A DNA stretch of 64,000 bases from Sphingobium subterraneum (GCF_014199435.1 NZ_JACIJP010000001.1:1054001-1118000), one strand, 5' to 3'. Shown: positions 36,759 through 46,567, numbered from the stretch's first letter. Notes: a model not told the origin generated them from the letters alone. Program-made: numbers and translations.

Positions 36759-37709
36759 ATGATGAGAAAGATTTTGATCGCGGGGATGTTGGCAGCGACG
36801 GCGCTCACGGGCGTTGCACCTGCCTCGGCGCAGCAATGGGAAGGCCGCCGTGGTGGCGAAGCGCGCGGTGGACCTGGTAATGGACCGCAAGGCGGCGACG
36901 CCGGCAACCGCGGCTGGCGCCGTGGTGGTGACAATCCTGCTCCTCAGGCCGCGCCCGCTCCTGCACCCGCCCGACAGGCAGCTCCTGCCCCACAGGCGGA
37001 CCGCGGGCAACGGTGGCAAGGCGGTGATCGCGGCGCATGGCGCGGCAACGACCAGCGTGGTGCGGATGCGCAGCGCCCTGACCGCACGCCCAACCGGGCC
37101 GACGGTTGGCAAGCGGTTCGCGAACGCCAGCAGCAGGCCCAGAACGACCCCCGCCGTGACAACCGCCCGGACTTCCGCAACGATCGTCGGGATGATCGTC
37201 GCGATGATCGGCAGGAAGGCCGCAGCGATCGCCGCGACAACCGGCAGGACTGGCGGAACGATCGCCGAGACGATCGTCAGGGCTGGCGCGACGACCGTCG
37301 TGATGACCGGCGGGACTGGCGTGGCAACGATCGTCGCAATCCGGCCTACGGCAACTGGGACCGCGGCAATTGGGACCGCAACGGCCATGATCGTGACCGG
37401 TGGGACCGCCAGTGGCGCAATGACCGCCGCTATGACTGGCGCGGTTATCGCAACCAGTATCGCAGCGTGTATCGGGCGCCAGCCTATTATGCTCCGCGCG
37501 GTTGGAACTATGGATACCGTCCCTTCAGCATAGGCGTGACGCTCTATAGCGGGCTGTTCAACGACAGCTACTGGATCGACGATCCCTATCGCTATCGCCT
37601 GCCGCCCGCATACGGGTCGCTCCGCTGGGTCCGCTATTATGACGACGCCCTGTTGGTCGATATACGCGACGGCTATATCGTAGACGTGATCCGCGATTTT
37701 TTCTGGTAA
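36759..37709 (+). CDS. RcnB-family secreted protein, Arg/Asp-rich
   Basis: A 316-residue envelope protein. A signal peptide ends near ASAQQ (residue 26), followed by a Gly/Arg/Pro-rich stretch. A long repetitive segment of RDDRRDDR and RDWR-type units (about residues 130-215) then precedes the C-terminal RcnB-like domain (about residues 250-316). The C-terminus has LRWVRYYDDALLVDIRDGY and ends DFFW. RcnB of E. coli is a periplasmic nickel/cobalt homeostasis factor; many alphaproteobacterial relatives are uncharacterised. GAGAGGAA precedes the start, and a strong terminator follows. Confidence 0.8.
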   Translation: MMRKILIAGMLAATALTGVAPASAQQWEGRRGGEARGGPGNGPQGGDAGNRGWRRGGDNPAPQAAPAPAPARQAAPAPQADRGQRWQGGDRGAWRGNDQRGADAQRPDRTPNRADGWQAVRERQQQAQNDPRRDNRPDFRNDRRDDRRDDRQEGRSDRRDNRQDWRNDRRDDRQGWRDDRRDDRRDWRGNDRRNPAYGNWDRGNWDRNGHDRDRWDRQWRNDRRYDWRGYRNQYRSVYRAPAYYAPRGWNYGYRPFSIGVTLYSGLFNDSYWIDDPYRYRLPPAYGSLRWVRYYDDALLVDIRDGYIVDVIRDFFW

Positions 37710-37729
37710 GGCTCCCATAGCCTGAAGGA

Positions 37730-37759
37730 CGCCCGGAACCGCGATGTTCCGGGCGTTTT
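37730..37759 (+). terminator. Rho-independent terminator after the first RcnB-like gene
   Basis: CGCCCGGAAC (37730-37739) pairs with GTTCCGGGCG (37746-37755) over a 6-nt loop and is followed by TTTT, 21 nt after the stop codon. Confidence 0.85.
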
Positions 37760-37806
37760 CGCGTTCAAGTCGTCTTGCAACCCCCGCACCCTGATGGCAT
37801 CTCTGG

Positions 37807-38496
37807 ATGATGACCAACACGATTTACGATGACGGCGCGTCCGCCTCACCCGCCCGGGCGAAACTCGGCGCGAAAGTGCGGGCAAAGCTTTCCCGCAATC
37901 CCATGGTCACGCGAATCGCCAATCCGAAGCTCGAAATATTCGGCCGCGCCCATTTCGCCACCCCCCAGGAGTGCGCGGCCATGCGCGCGATGATCGATGC
38001 GGGCGCCGAGCCGTCGGCATTGTTTTCCGGCAGCAGCGGTTCGGAATACCGGTCCAGCTATAGCTGCCACCTCGACGCCCACGACCCGCTCGTCATCGGC
38101 CTCACCAATCGCATTGTCGCCCTGACAGGCCTCGACCCTACCACCGGCGAAACCATTCAGGGGCAGCGCTATACGCAAGGACAGGAATATCGCCTGCATT
38201 GCGACTATTTCGGGATCACTGCATCCTACTGGCCGCGCATGCGCGCGCAGGGTGGTCAGCGCTGCTGGACGGCGATGATGTACCTGTCGGATGTTGAGGA
38301 GGGCGGCGAGACCCAGTTCGCGCAGTGCGGTTTCATGATCCCGCCGCGCGAGGGGATGATCCTGATCTGGAATAATCTGCGTCCCGACGGGTCGCCCAAT
38401 CCGGACAGCCTGCATGCGGCCCTGCCGGTCGTGAAAGGAACGAAATATGTCCTCACCAAATGGTTTCGCGAACGGCCATGGACGCCCGGAAGTTAA
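37807..38496 (+). CDS. 2OG-Fe(II) oxygenase, prolyl 4-hydroxylase alpha-subunit type
   Basis: A 229-residue non-heme iron dioxygenase using 2-oxoglutarate. The iron triad is H131 and D133 (YRLHCDYF) with H203 (DSLHAALPV), and K213 (GTKYVLTKW) should hold 2-oxoglutarate. The jelly-roll core GQRYTQGQEY ... MMYLSDVEEGGET fits the P4Hc family. The target could be a protein Pro or another residue and is unknown. It lies between two RcnB-like genes but is separated from the first by a terminator. Confidence 0.9.
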   Translation: MMTNTIYDDGASASPARAKLGAKVRAKLSRNPMVTRIANPKLEIFGRAHFATPQECAAMRAMIDAGAEPSALFSGSSGSEYRSSYSCHLDAHDPLVIGLTNRIVALTGLDPTTGETIQGQRYTQGQEYRLHCDYFGITASYWPRMRAQGGQRCWTAMMYLSDVEEGGETQFAQCGFMIPPREGMILIWNNLRPDGSPNPDSLHAALPVVKGTKYVLTKWFRERPWTPGS

Positions 38497-38640
38497 CAAA
38501 GAATTTTAACAGAACTTCTCAAGTCTTTCATTTGGATGAATTCTTCATTCCCGCAAGGTTCAGAACGACTCATGCATAAGGAACTCATCAGCGGCTCCCC
38601 CGTTGATGGCTCACTGTCCAACAAGCATGGGAGAAACAAC

Positions 38641-39111
38641 ATGCGAAAGACTATCATTCTTGCCCTCATGGCCGCAACCGCCGTTCCGAGCGTTGCCTCT
38701 GCACAGTCCCGCCAGGAAGTGCGCGAAAGCCGACAGGATCTGCGCGAAGAGCAGCGCGAATTGCGTGATGCGCAGCGCTACGGCGACCGCCGTGATGTTC
38801 GCGAGGAACGCCGTGACGTGCGCGACGCACGCCGCGAAGTCCGTGAGGACTGGCGCGATTACCGCGAGCGGAATCGCAATGTCTATGCCCGTGGCAACTG
38901 GCGCGCGCCGTGGCAGTATCGCCAGTGGAATGCCGGTGCGCAGCTGAGGCCGAATTACTATTCGTCACGCTACTATGTGAACGACTGGAACCGCTACCGC
39001 CTTGCCGCACCGGGCCGCAACCTGCGCTGGGTTCGCAACTATGACGACGTGCTGCTTGTCAACGTTCGGACCGGCCGAGTGGTCGAGGTTCACCGGAACT
39101 TCTTCTGGTAA
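38641..39111 (+). CDS. RcnB-family secreted protein
   Basis: A 156-residue secreted protein. It has a signal peptide ending SVASAQ (about residue 20), a charged helical segment with heptad-like REVRESRQDLREEQRELRD repeats (about residues 20-80), and a C-terminal RcnB domain with LRWVRNYDDVLLVNVRTGRV ending NFFW. The C-terminal motif matches that of the larger protein at 36759-37709, so they are paralogues with different N-terminal extensions. GGGAGAAA precedes ATG 38641. Function is unproven; metal or envelope stress is inferred. Confidence 0.82.
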   Translation: MRKTIILALMAATAVPSVASAQSRQEVRESRQDLREEQRELRDAQRYGDRRDVREERRDVRDARREVREDWRDYRERNRNVYARGNWRAPWQYRQWNAGAQLRPNYYSSRYYVNDWNRYRLAAPGRNLRWVRNYDDVLLVNVRTGRVVEVHRNFFW

Positions 39112-39120
39112 CACTCTTAT

Positions 39121-39158
39121 TTAAAAAAGGGCGCTTCGGGAAACCGGGGCGCCCTTTT
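39121..39158. terminator. Bidirectional Rho-independent terminator
   Basis: AAGGGCGC (39127-39134) pairs with GCGCCCTT (39149-39156), with A-run on the left and TTTT on the right, between the convergent RcnB-like gene and lysS. Confidence 0.82.
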
Positions 39159-39170
39159 CCTTTATGCGAC

Positions 39171-40769
39171 TTACTCCGTCAGCGCTTGCGCAATCAACCG
39201 GCGGCTGTTGGCAATGCCGTAGAGTGCGATGAAGCTCCCCATGCGTGGCCCCTGGTCGGCACCCAGCAAGGTCTGGTACAGCGTCTTGAACCAGTCGCGC
39301 AGTTGCTCGAACCCATAATGCGGATCCTTGCCGATCGCATAGACGATGTTCTGAATATCCTCCGCCGTGGCATCATCGGGCAACGCGGCGAGCTGCGCAT
39401 CGAGCTCCCGCAAAGCCAGAGCCTCGTTGGCGTCCGGCGCGCGGCGATGGAGGGTCGGCGCCACGAAATCCCGCGCATAATTCACCGCATTGCCGATCAG
39501 CGCGTCGAGGCGCGGGAATTGCTCGGGCGTCGCGTCGGGCGCATAGCGGGATAGGTAATCCCAGACGATCTTGCGGTCATCCAGCCCCGGCAGGCTGACG
39601 AGGTTGAGAAGCAGCCCAAAGCTGACCGGCATGGCCTGCGTCGGCACATCGCCGTCATGAATATGATGGACCGGGTTGCCGAGCTGCTTGTCGAGCGGCT
39701 GTTCGGCATAATTGCCCCGGAACTGCTCATACTCGTCCACCGCGCGGGGGATTACGCCGATGTGCAATTGCTTGGCGCTCTTGGGCTCACGATAGGCGTA
39801 AAAAGCAAGGCTCTCCTCGGAACCATAGGCTAGCCATTCTTCGAGGGAAAGCCCATTACCCTTTGATTTACTGATCTTTTCGCCTTTTTCATCAAGGAAC
39901 ATCTCGTAGATCAGACCCTCGGGCTTGCTGCCCCCCAGCACCTTGGCAATCCGTCCTGACTGCACCCCGCTGTCGGTCAGATCCTTGCCGTACATCTCGT
40001 AATCGACATCGAGCGCGACCCAGCGCATCGCCCAGTCGACTTTCCACTGCAGCTTCGCGCCGCCGCCCAATATGCAATGCTCGATGGTCTCACCATCCGC
40101 GTCGGTAAAGCGGATCGTTCCGGCATCGGCATCGACAACCTCGACCGGCACCTGCAACACGATGCCCGACTTCGGGCTGATCGGCAGCACGGGGGAATAG
40201 GTCGCCGCCCGCTCCGCCCGCAATGTCGGCAGCATGATATCCATGATCGCGCCGTAGTTGCGCAGAACGTTGCGCAGTGCATCGTCGAATGCCCCCGACC
40301 GGTACTGTTCGGTGGATGAGCGGAAATCATAATCGAACCCGAACCGGTCGAGAAACTCGCGCAGCATCGCGTTGTTGTGCGCCGCGAAGCTCTCGAACTT
40401 TCCAAACGGGTCGGGGATCGCCGTCAGCGGCTTGCCGAGATATTCGGTCAGCATCGCGGCATTCGGGACATTGTCCGGCACCTTGCGCAACCCGTCCATG
40501 TCGTCGGAAAAAGCGATCAGCTTGGTTGGAATGTCTGACAGCGCGTGAAAGGCGTTGCGCACCATTGTCGTGCGCAGCACTTCGTTGAACGTGCCGATGT
40601 GCGGCAGGCCGGACGGACCATAGCCGGTCTCGAACAGCGCATAGCCCTTTTCGGGCGCACGGTCGCGCAGCCGTTTGAGCACCCGGCGAGCTTCCTCGAA
40701 GGGCCAGGCCTTGGAGACCAAGGCGGCCTCGCGCAGGGCGGCGGACGGAACGGAGGGAGCTGCTGTCAT
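39171..40769 (-). CDS. lysS: Lysyl-tRNA synthetase, class I
   Basis: A 532-residue class I enzyme that charges tRNA-Lys; alphaproteobacteria and archaea commonly use this form instead of the class II enzyme. The HIGH-like motif is GLPHIGT (residues 54-60) and the KMSKS motif is KISKSKG near residue 300. The C-terminal helical anticodon-binding region is present. It stands alone on the minus strand, with a shared terminator downstream. Confidence 0.96.
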   Translation of the reverse strand: MTAAPSVPSAALREAALVSKAWPFEEARRVLKRLRDRAPEKGYALFETGYGPSGLPHIGTFNEVLRTTMVRNAFHALSDIPTKLIAFSDDMDGLRKVPDNVPNAAMLTEYLGKPLTAIPDPFGKFESFAAHNNAMLREFLDRFGFDYDFRSSTEQYRSGAFDDALRNVLRNYGAIMDIMLPTLRAERAATYSPVLPISPKSGIVLQVPVEVVDADAGTIRFTDADGETIEHCILGGGAKLQWKVDWAMRWVALDVDYEMYGKDLTDSGVQSGRIAKVLGGSKPEGLIYEMFLDEKGEKISKSKGNGLSLEEWLAYGSEESLAFYAYREPKSAKQLHIGVIPRAVDEYEQFRGNYAEQPLDKQLGNPVHHIHDGDVPTQAMPVSFGLLLNLVSLPGLDDRKIVWDYLSRYAPDATPEQFPRLDALIGNAVNYARDFVAPTLHRRAPDANEALALRELDAQLAALPDDATAEDIQNIVYAIGKDPHYGFEQLRDWFKTLYQTLLGADQGPRMGSFIALYGIANSRRLIAQALTE

Positions 40770-40913
40770 GTTCGGGTCAACTTCTGTTGTGGTTGACGCC
40801 CCTTAGCCCCGCGGCGGCGGCAGTTTAAGCCTTTTTCGCGATGGCGGCTTTTTCTGGTCCCACCCTATTGGCTTTTAGCATTCCGTTAACCATGATTCCG
40901 GTACAATGGCAGC

Positions 40914-41300
40914 ATGACGTATTCCGCTTCCCATCCCGAAACGCGCAAGAAGGCGCGCATCGCGGTCGATATTCCGGTCACGATCACGACCGTGCTCGAC
41001 TCGTTTCCGGCGAATATCATCGACCTTACCGAATATGGCGCGCTGATCGCCGGTCCTGCCCCGCGCAAGGGAACGCAATTCCAGATCGACTATGAAGGTC
41101 AGACGCTGTTCGGCTTCGTGATCTGGGCGGAAATCGATCGCTTCGGCGCGCGCTTCCCGTTCAACCTGCACGACGGTCCGCTCTATCGGCGACTGGAACA
41201 GGCCCGCATCGGGCACAAGGCGACCGACGGGCTCGCAACCGGCTCCTGGTCTCCGGCGATGATGCCGCGCATTCCGGGCTTTGGTCGCCGTACCCACTGA
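40914..41300 (+). CDS. PilZ-domain protein
   Basis: A 128-residue protein with a probable c-di-GMP-binding PilZ domain: the N-terminal RxxxR is RKKAR (about residues 11-15) and the second motif is DLTEYGALIAG, a D-x-T-x-x-G variant of the usual D/N-x-S-x-x-G. It may act as a c-di-GMP effector. The GGDEF-EAL protein at 54118 is the only turnover enzyme for this second messenger in the window. Confidence 0.75.
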   Translation: MTYSASHPETRKKARIAVDIPVTITTVLDSFPANIIDLTEYGALIAGPAPRKGTQFQIDYEGQTLFGFVIWAEIDRFGARFPFNLHDGPLYRRLEQARIGHKATDGLATGSWSPAMMPRIPGFGRRTH

Positions 41301-41381
41301 ACCATCGACGCGGGCTCTGGCCTGCGCGGCTTTCCATCGATTAGCGGTTGCCGCCGTCTGCTGCTCCGGTAAAGCAAAGGG

Positions 41382-44132
41382 GTGTCGGTCCCCGCTTCTC
41401 CGCTCCTGCTGCCTGTTCCCGCGCTGCATGCCAGCCATGCGGGCATCTGGCTGTGCGAGCCGGGCGCCGCGCCCGTGGCTATCTCGCGCGGGGAAGCCGT
41501 CGGCCGCGCCGCCGAAACACCCGTCATCCTTCTCAACGCGCCGCTGATCGGGCAGCGTTTGGGCTATTCCGACCTGTCCGGTCTCGACCTTCTGGAACTC
41601 TGGGCTTTCCTGTTCCCCGCCCGCTTCGTTGTGCCCACACCCAAGGGTCTGGCGGAAGCGCTCGATGTGCCTGTCCCGGCGCGCGAAATGGACGTACCGG
41701 CTTTTCTCCACAGCGCTGCGCAGGCGATGATCGCCGCCACGGCCCGCGCCGACTGGACGGAACGGGAAGGCGCATGGACCGCCGCGCAGGCGCTTCACAG
41801 GCTGCGCTGGCCATGGGCCCCGCTGGTCGGACCGCACATTGCCCGCCCGCAACAGGCGGAACGCTGGCTGTTTTCACGCCTTCCCGAATGGGAAGAGCAG
41901 GCCCCCCGCCCCTCGCCCCGGCCGCTTAGCCTCGATCCGGATGCCGTGCAGGAGCGGCTCGCCCAACTTGCCGGAAAGCAGGCCGAACCCCGACCCGGCC
42001 AGCGCGACTACGCCGAAGCAGCGGCCCGCACATTCTCTCCCCGCATGGCGCGCGACCGGCCCAACCTGTTGCTCGCCGAAGCGGGTACGGGCATCGGCAA
42101 GACCCTCGGCTATCTCGCGCCGGCATCCCTCTGGGCGGAGCAGGCGGGCGGAACGGTGTGGATATCGACCTTCACCAAGGCCCTGCAACGGCAGCTGGAC
42201 AAGGAAACGCTGCGCCTCGCCCCCGGCGACGAAACCCACCGGCGCGGCAGGGTCGTGGTGCGCAAGGGACGCGAGAATTATCTCTGCCTCCTCAATCTCG
42301 AAGATGCGCTGCAGGGTGGGTTTTCCGGCCGCGCGGCGATCCTCGCGCAGCTCGTGGCGCGCTGGGCGGGCTACAGCAAGGACGGCGACATGGTGGGCGG
42401 CGACCTGCCCGGCTGGCTGCCCACGCTATTTCGCCGCAACGGCACCACCGCCCTTAGCGACCGGCGCGGCGAGTGCATCTATGCCGGGTGCCCACATTAC
42501 CGGAAATGTTTCATCGAGCATGGGGTACGTGCGTCGGCTCAGGCCGATATCGTTGTCGCCAATCACGCATTGATGATGGTCAACGCCGCGCGCGGACGCG
42601 ACGCTGCCGCTCGGCCCACGCGCATGATTTTCGATGAAGGCCATCATATCTTCGACGCGGCCGACTCGACCTTCGCGCTGGCGCTGTCCGGGCAGGAAAG
42701 CATCGAACTGCGCCGCTGGATCATTGGACCGGAAGGCACAGCGCGCGGGCGCAGGCGGGGCCTGGCCGCGCGATTGTCCGACCTCGCCAGCTACGACGCG
42801 GAAGGTGCGATCGCGATCGAGCAGGCGCGCGCCGCCGCGATGGCGCTGCCCTCGGACGACTGGCTGAAGCGCGTGGTCGCAGGGGAACCTTATGGTCCCG
42901 TGGAAGCCCTTCTCGCCGCCGTCCGGGGCGAAGTCTACGCTCGCAGCGAAGACGGCCGGGACGCCGACGCGGGCTATGGACTGGAAACCGAACTGGCCGA
43001 TCCCGATGGCGCGCTGGTCGATGCCGCGATGGCGGCCGCCGCCAGCCTCGACGCCCTGCTGCGTCCTCTCAACACGCTGGGCAAGCGGCTGGAGGCGGTC
43101 ATCGAGGACGCGCCCGACTGGATGGATGCCCCCGCAAGGGCGCGTATCGAGGGGGCGATCGCCTCGCTGGTGTGGCGAGCGGATCTTGTGTCGGGCTGGC
43201 TGGCCCTGCTCGCGCGCATCGGCGGTCCGGCCGACCCGGATTTTGTCGACTGGTTGGCTGTCGACCGGTTCGAGGGGCGCGAGTACGACATCGGCATCCA
43301 CCGCCACTGGCTCGATCCGACCCGTCCCTTCGCGGAGACCGTCCTCAAACCCGCGTCAGGCGTCATTGTGACCTCGGCCACGCTACGCGGCGGCGGCGAC
43401 TGGAACAGCGCACAAGCCCGCAGCGGCGCGCTCCATATGGAACAGGAGCCTGCCCGGTTCGAAGCGCCCAGCCCGTTCGATTATGGGCGGCAGGCGCAGG
43501 TGCTGATCGTTACCGACATCAAGCGCGGAGACGTCGGCGCAATGGCGGGCGCCTATGCGCGACTGATCGAAGCCGCGCAGGGCGGGACTCTCGGTCTGTT
43601 TACCGCGATCCGAAGGCTGCGCGCCGTGCATGCCCGCATTGCCGACCGTCTGGCACGCGCGGGGTTGCCCCTCTACGCCCAGCATGTCGACCCGATGGAC
43701 ACCGGCACGCTTGTCGACATCTTTCGCGACGATCCACGCGCGTCCCTGCTCGGCACTGATGCTTTGCGGGATGGGGTGGACGTGCCCGGCCACTCGCTGC
43801 GCCTGCTGGTGATGGAGGGGGTACCCTGGCCCAAGCCGACCGTCCTGCATGCCGCGCGCCGTCTCGCGCATGGCGGAAGCCGTTATGACGACGAAATCAT
43901 CCGCGCGCGCCTCGCCCAGGCCTTCGGTCGCCTCATCCGCCGCGCAGACGACATAGGGACCTTCGTCATCCTGTCTGCGGCCATGCCCAGCCGATTGCTA
44001 TCCGCCTTCCCGCCTACGGTCCCCATCCACCGTCTTACACTGGACGAAGCAATCCTATCGGTAAGCGAACGACTTGGATTTGAAATGCCTTTGGTGCATC
44101 AGGCGGAGGAATCGGGGATGAGCCAATTATGA
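41382..44132 (+). CDS. DinG-like ATP-dependent DNA helicase with Fe-S motif
   Basis: A 916-residue superfamily 2 helicase of the DinG/XPD group, expected to unwind 5'-3' and act on R-loops or damaged forks. Walker A is AEAGTGIGKT (residues 232-241), the DEAH-type box is FDEGHH, and Cys residues in YLCLLN and CIYAGCPHYRKC fit a [4Fe-4S] cluster. C-terminal motif VI-like AQAFGRLIRR is present. The first 200 residues precede the helicase core and may be a degenerate nuclease-like region. GTG start. Its stop overlaps sixA. Confidence 0.92.
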   Translation: MSVPASPLLLPVPALHASHAGIWLCEPGAAPVAISRGEAVGRAAETPVILLNAPLIGQRLGYSDLSGLDLLELWAFLFPARFVVPTPKGLAEALDVPVPAREMDVPAFLHSAAQAMIAATARADWTEREGAWTAAQALHRLRWPWAPLVGPHIARPQQAERWLFSRLPEWEEQAPRPSPRPLSLDPDAVQERLAQLAGKQAEPRPGQRDYAEAAARTFSPRMARDRPNLLLAEAGTGIGKTLGYLAPASLWAEQAGGTVWISTFTKALQRQLDKETLRLAPGDETHRRGRVVVRKGRENYLCLLNLEDALQGGFSGRAAILAQLVARWAGYSKDGDMVGGDLPGWLPTLFRRNGTTALSDRRGECIYAGCPHYRKCFIEHGVRASAQADIVVANHALMMVNAARGRDAAARPTRMIFDEGHHIFDAADSTFALALSGQESIELRRWIIGPEGTARGRRRGLAARLSDLASYDAEGAIAIEQARAAAMALPSDDWLKRVVAGEPYGPVEALLAAVRGEVYARSEDGRDADAGYGLETELADPDGALVDAAMAAAASLDALLRPLNTLGKRLEAVIEDAPDWMDAPARARIEGAIASLVWRADLVSGWLALLARIGGPADPDFVDWLAVDRFEGREYDIGIHRHWLDPTRPFAETVLKPASGVIVTSATLRGGGDWNSAQARSGALHMEQEPARFEAPSPFDYGRQAQVLIVTDIKRGDVGAMAGAYARLIEAAQGGTLGLFTAIRRLRAVHARIADRLARAGLPLYAQHVDPMDTGTLVDIFRDDPRASLLGTDALRDGVDVPGHSLRLLVMEGVPWPKPTVLHAARRLAHGGSRYDDEIIRARLAQAFGRLIRRADDIGTFVILSAAMPSRLLSAFPPTVPIHRLTLDEAILSVSERLGFEMPLVHQAEESGMSQL

Positions 44133-44674
44133 AAAGCCTGACGCTGCTACGCCACGCCAAATCCGGGTGGGATGATCCCGTTGCGCGGGATTTCGACCGC
44201 CCAGTGAACGAAAAAGGCAAGAAAGCAGCGGAAATGATGGGCCGCTATGCCCGCGAGCAGGGCATGCAGTTCGACCTTATGCTCTCTTCCCCCGCCGTGC
44301 GCTGCGGCGATACGCTGGACGCGTTTTTCCTGGGATATGGCGACGCTATCGATCCGCACTGGGACCGGCGCATCTATCTGGCCTCCTCCTCCACGCTGCT
44401 CGATGTGCTGCACGATACGCCAGCCGATATCGACCGCGTCATCATGGTCGGCCATAATCCCGGGCTTGAAGATCTGATCCTCGACCTGGTGCCCGATGAC
44501 GGATCGTCCTCCCTGCGCGACGCGGTGGAGGCCAAGTTCCCAACCGCGAGTATAGCCGTGATGGAATGGGACGGCGACGACTGGAACAGTCTGGGAAAGA
44601 GCCCGGCACGGCTGACCCTTTTCAAGCGGCCGCGTGACCTCGACCCCACCTTGGGTCCAGACGCCAGCGATTAA
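44129..44674 (+). CDS. Phosphohistidine phosphatase SixA-like
   Basis: A 181-residue histidine-phosphatase-superfamily protein. The catalytic motif is LLRHAKSGW with H9, and a second conserved His lies in MVGHNPGLEDL. SixA relatives dephosphorylate phosphohistidine on signalling or PTS proteins. It overlaps the helicase stop by ATGA and may be co-transcribed, though a functional link is not known. Confidence 0.88.
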   Translation: MKSLTLLRHAKSGWDDPVARDFDRPVNEKGKKAAEMMGRYAREQGMQFDLMLSSPAVRCGDTLDAFFLGYGDAIDPHWDRRIYLASSSTLLDVLHDTPADIDRVIMVGHNPGLEDLILDLVPDDGSSSLRDAVEAKFPTASIAVMEWDGDDWNSLGKSPARLTLFKRPRDLDPTLGPDASD

Positions 44675-44697
44675 AGCAGAGGCTGGATGCGCAGCCG

Positions 44698-45069
44698 TTA
44701 ATCGGTGTCGGACAGCGCTTCGGCCAGCACGGCGCGGACCGCCTGAAGGCGTTGGAGCAGATCAACGGATGTCTGCTGTGCGCTGCCCTGGACCGTTTTC
44801 GCGAGGAGGACAGGTGCCACTTCCGCCTGGTCCCTTGCCGCCAGCGCGAGCTGGGCGCCTTTCACGGTACGCCCCTCGATCTGCAGCAGCCGATGGATTT
44901 CCCGGACAAGCTCGACATCTTCCGGGCGATAATAACGGCGATTGCCCGCGCGCTGGAGCGGACGGAGCTGGGGAAAGCGCCCTTCCCAATAGCGCAGCAC
45001 ATGTTGCGGCACCCCCAGTTCCGCCGACAATTCACCGATTGTCAAAAATGCGCCCGCCTGCTTTGCCAT
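44698..45069 (-). CDS. MerR-family transcriptional regulator
   Basis: A 123-residue regulator with an N-terminal MerR winged helix (LTIGELSAELGVPQHVLRYWEGRFPQLRP ... RRYYRPEDVELVREI) followed by a coiled-coil dimerisation part. No metal-binding Cys cluster is present, so it is not a typical metal sensor. It lies 50 nt downstream of ihfA on the same strand, an order conserved in alphaproteobacteria (plsX-fabH-ihfA-merR). The alternative start at 45105 is in frame. Confidence 0.9.
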   Translation of the reverse strand: MAKQAGAFLTIGELSAELGVPQHVLRYWEGRFPQLRPLQRAGNRRYYRPEDVELVREIHRLLQIEGRTVKGAQLALAARDQAEVAPVLLAKTVQGSAQQTSVDLLQRLQAVRAVLAEALSDTD

Positions 45070-45119
45070 GGTTCGATGTTGCACCGGCACGCCGTTGTCG
45101 GTCAAGCCTGGCGCATCAT

Positions 45120-45413
45120 TCAGCGGGCGATCCGGTCGCGCAAGGTCTGGCTAGCGCGAAACGTCAGAACGCGACGCGGCGCAATCGGAACAACGACACC
45201 GGTTTTCGGATTACGCCCCACGCGTTCCGTCTTGTCGCGCAAGACGAATGTCCCGAAACCGGAAATTTTCACGTTATTGCCATCCACAAGCGCGTTGCAT
45301 ATCAGGTCGAGAATCGCTTCAACGATCGTGGCAGATTCCGCCCGGGATAGTCCGATTTGGACATTTAACCGCTCGGCTAAATCCGCTCTTGTCAATGTGC
45401 TGATATCTGTCAT
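45120..45413 (-). CDS. ihfA: Integration host factor subunit alpha
   Basis: A 97-residue DNA-bending protein of the HU/IHF family. The hallmark arm [14 protein letters not shown] and the N-terminal [21 protein letters not shown] helices are present. As a heterodimer with IhfB it shapes promoters, origins and recombination sites. ATG 45413 gives the family length. It lies downstream of fabH on the same strand. Confidence 0.94.
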   Translation of the reverse strand: MTDISTLTRADLAERLNVQIGLSRAESATIVEAILDLICNALVDGNNVKISGFGTFVLRDKTERVGRNPKTGVVVPIAPRRVLTFRASQTLRDRIAR

Positions 45414-45592
45414 GCTGTCCCCACAAACCCCGATTTCCCCACTTGCCAGCCGCCCAAGCGACAGGCCAACGCGTTCATTCCACGATATGCCGCTAATTTG
45501 CAAGGCTAGACAAGCCGGACTAAGGTCGGATGTCGGTCCGTTTTGGGGCGATTCAGATGTAAGTCGAAACGATTTCATCGATTTTGTATAAA

Positions 45593-46567
45593 CTAGACAC
45601 GCAGTACGCACGCGCCCCAAGTAAAGCCCCCGCCCATCGCTTCGAGCACGACCAAATCGCCGCTCTTGATTCGCCCGTCGCGCACCGCGACATCGAGCGC
45701 CAGCGGGACCGACGCAGCCGACGTGTTGGCGTGCTGATCGACGGTGACGATCACCCGCTCAGGGGCCAGCCCCAGCTTGCGTGCCGTGGCATCCAGAATG
45801 CGGGCGTTCGCCTGATGTGGAACCACCCAATCGATCTGATCGACGGTCAGTCCGGCATCCTCCAGAACTTCCCGCATGACAGAGGCCAGGTTCGTTACCG
45901 CATGCCGAAATACTTCCTGACCGCGCATGCGCAGCTTGCCGACGGTGCCTGTCGTGGAAGGACCACCATCGACAAACAGCAACTGGTTGTGCCGCCCGTC
46001 CGCGTGGAGCCGCGATGCCAGGATACCCCGGTCTTCGCTGGAACCCTCACCATCCTCCGAGCCGAGCACAACCGCACCCGCGCCGTCGCCAAACAGCACG
46101 CAGGTCGTCCGGTCTTCCCAGTCCAGGATCCGACTGAACGTTTCCGACCCGATCACCAGCGCCTTTTGCGCCGCGCCTGAGCGGATCATGCTGTCCGCAA
46201 CGGTCAGCGCATACAGGAAGCCCGAACACACCGCCGCCACGTCGAACGCGATGCAGTCGTCGATACCGAGTGCGGCCTGAACCAGCGTCGCACTGGCGGG
46301 AAATGTCTGGTCTGGAGTCGCCGTCGCCAGCACGATCAGACCGATTTCACTCGCGTCGATTCCCGCCGCCGCAATCGCCCGGCGCGCGGCGTCGGCCGCC
46401 AGCGTAGCGGTTGTCTCGCCCGGCGCCGCAATGTGGCGCGTCCGAATGCCGGTGCGTTCCACGATCCATTCGTCGCTCGTGTCGACGCGTTCGGCCAATT
46501 GCGCGTTGCTTACGGCGTCGGCGGGTAGGGCCGATCCAGTGCCCAGCAATATCGAGCGACGTGTCAT
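45593..46567 (-). CDS. fabH: 3-oxoacyl-[ACP] synthase III (KAS III)
   Basis: A 324-residue condensing enzyme that starts fatty acid synthesis from acetyl-CoA and malonyl-ACP. The catalytic triad is C114 ([10 protein letters not shown]), H251 (PHQAN) and N281 (HANTSAAS). It overlaps plsX by 4 nt, coupling fatty acid initiation to phospholipid synthesis. Confidence 0.97.
   Translation of the reverse strand: MTRRSILLGTGSALPADAVSNAQLAERVDTSDEWIVERTGIRTRHIAAPGETTATLAADAARRAIAAAGIDASEIGLIVLATATPDQTFPASATLVQAALGIDDCIAFDVAAVCSGFLYALTVADSMIRSGAAQKALVIGSETFSRILDWEDRTTCVLFGDGAGAVVLGSEDGEGSSEDRGILASRLHADGRHNQLLFVDGGPSTTGTVGKLRMRGQEVFRHAVTNLASVMREVLEDAGLTVDQIDWVVPHQANARILDATARKLGLAPERVIVTVDQHANTSAASVPLALDVAVRDGRIKSGDLVVLEAMGGGFTWGACVLRV

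Noticed and set aside
37140-37400. Short tandem repeats inside the RcnB-like gene considered as a CRISPR-like or DNA repeat array
   Set aside because: The repeats are in-frame RDDR/RDWR codon units within an open reading frame, with no spacer structure.
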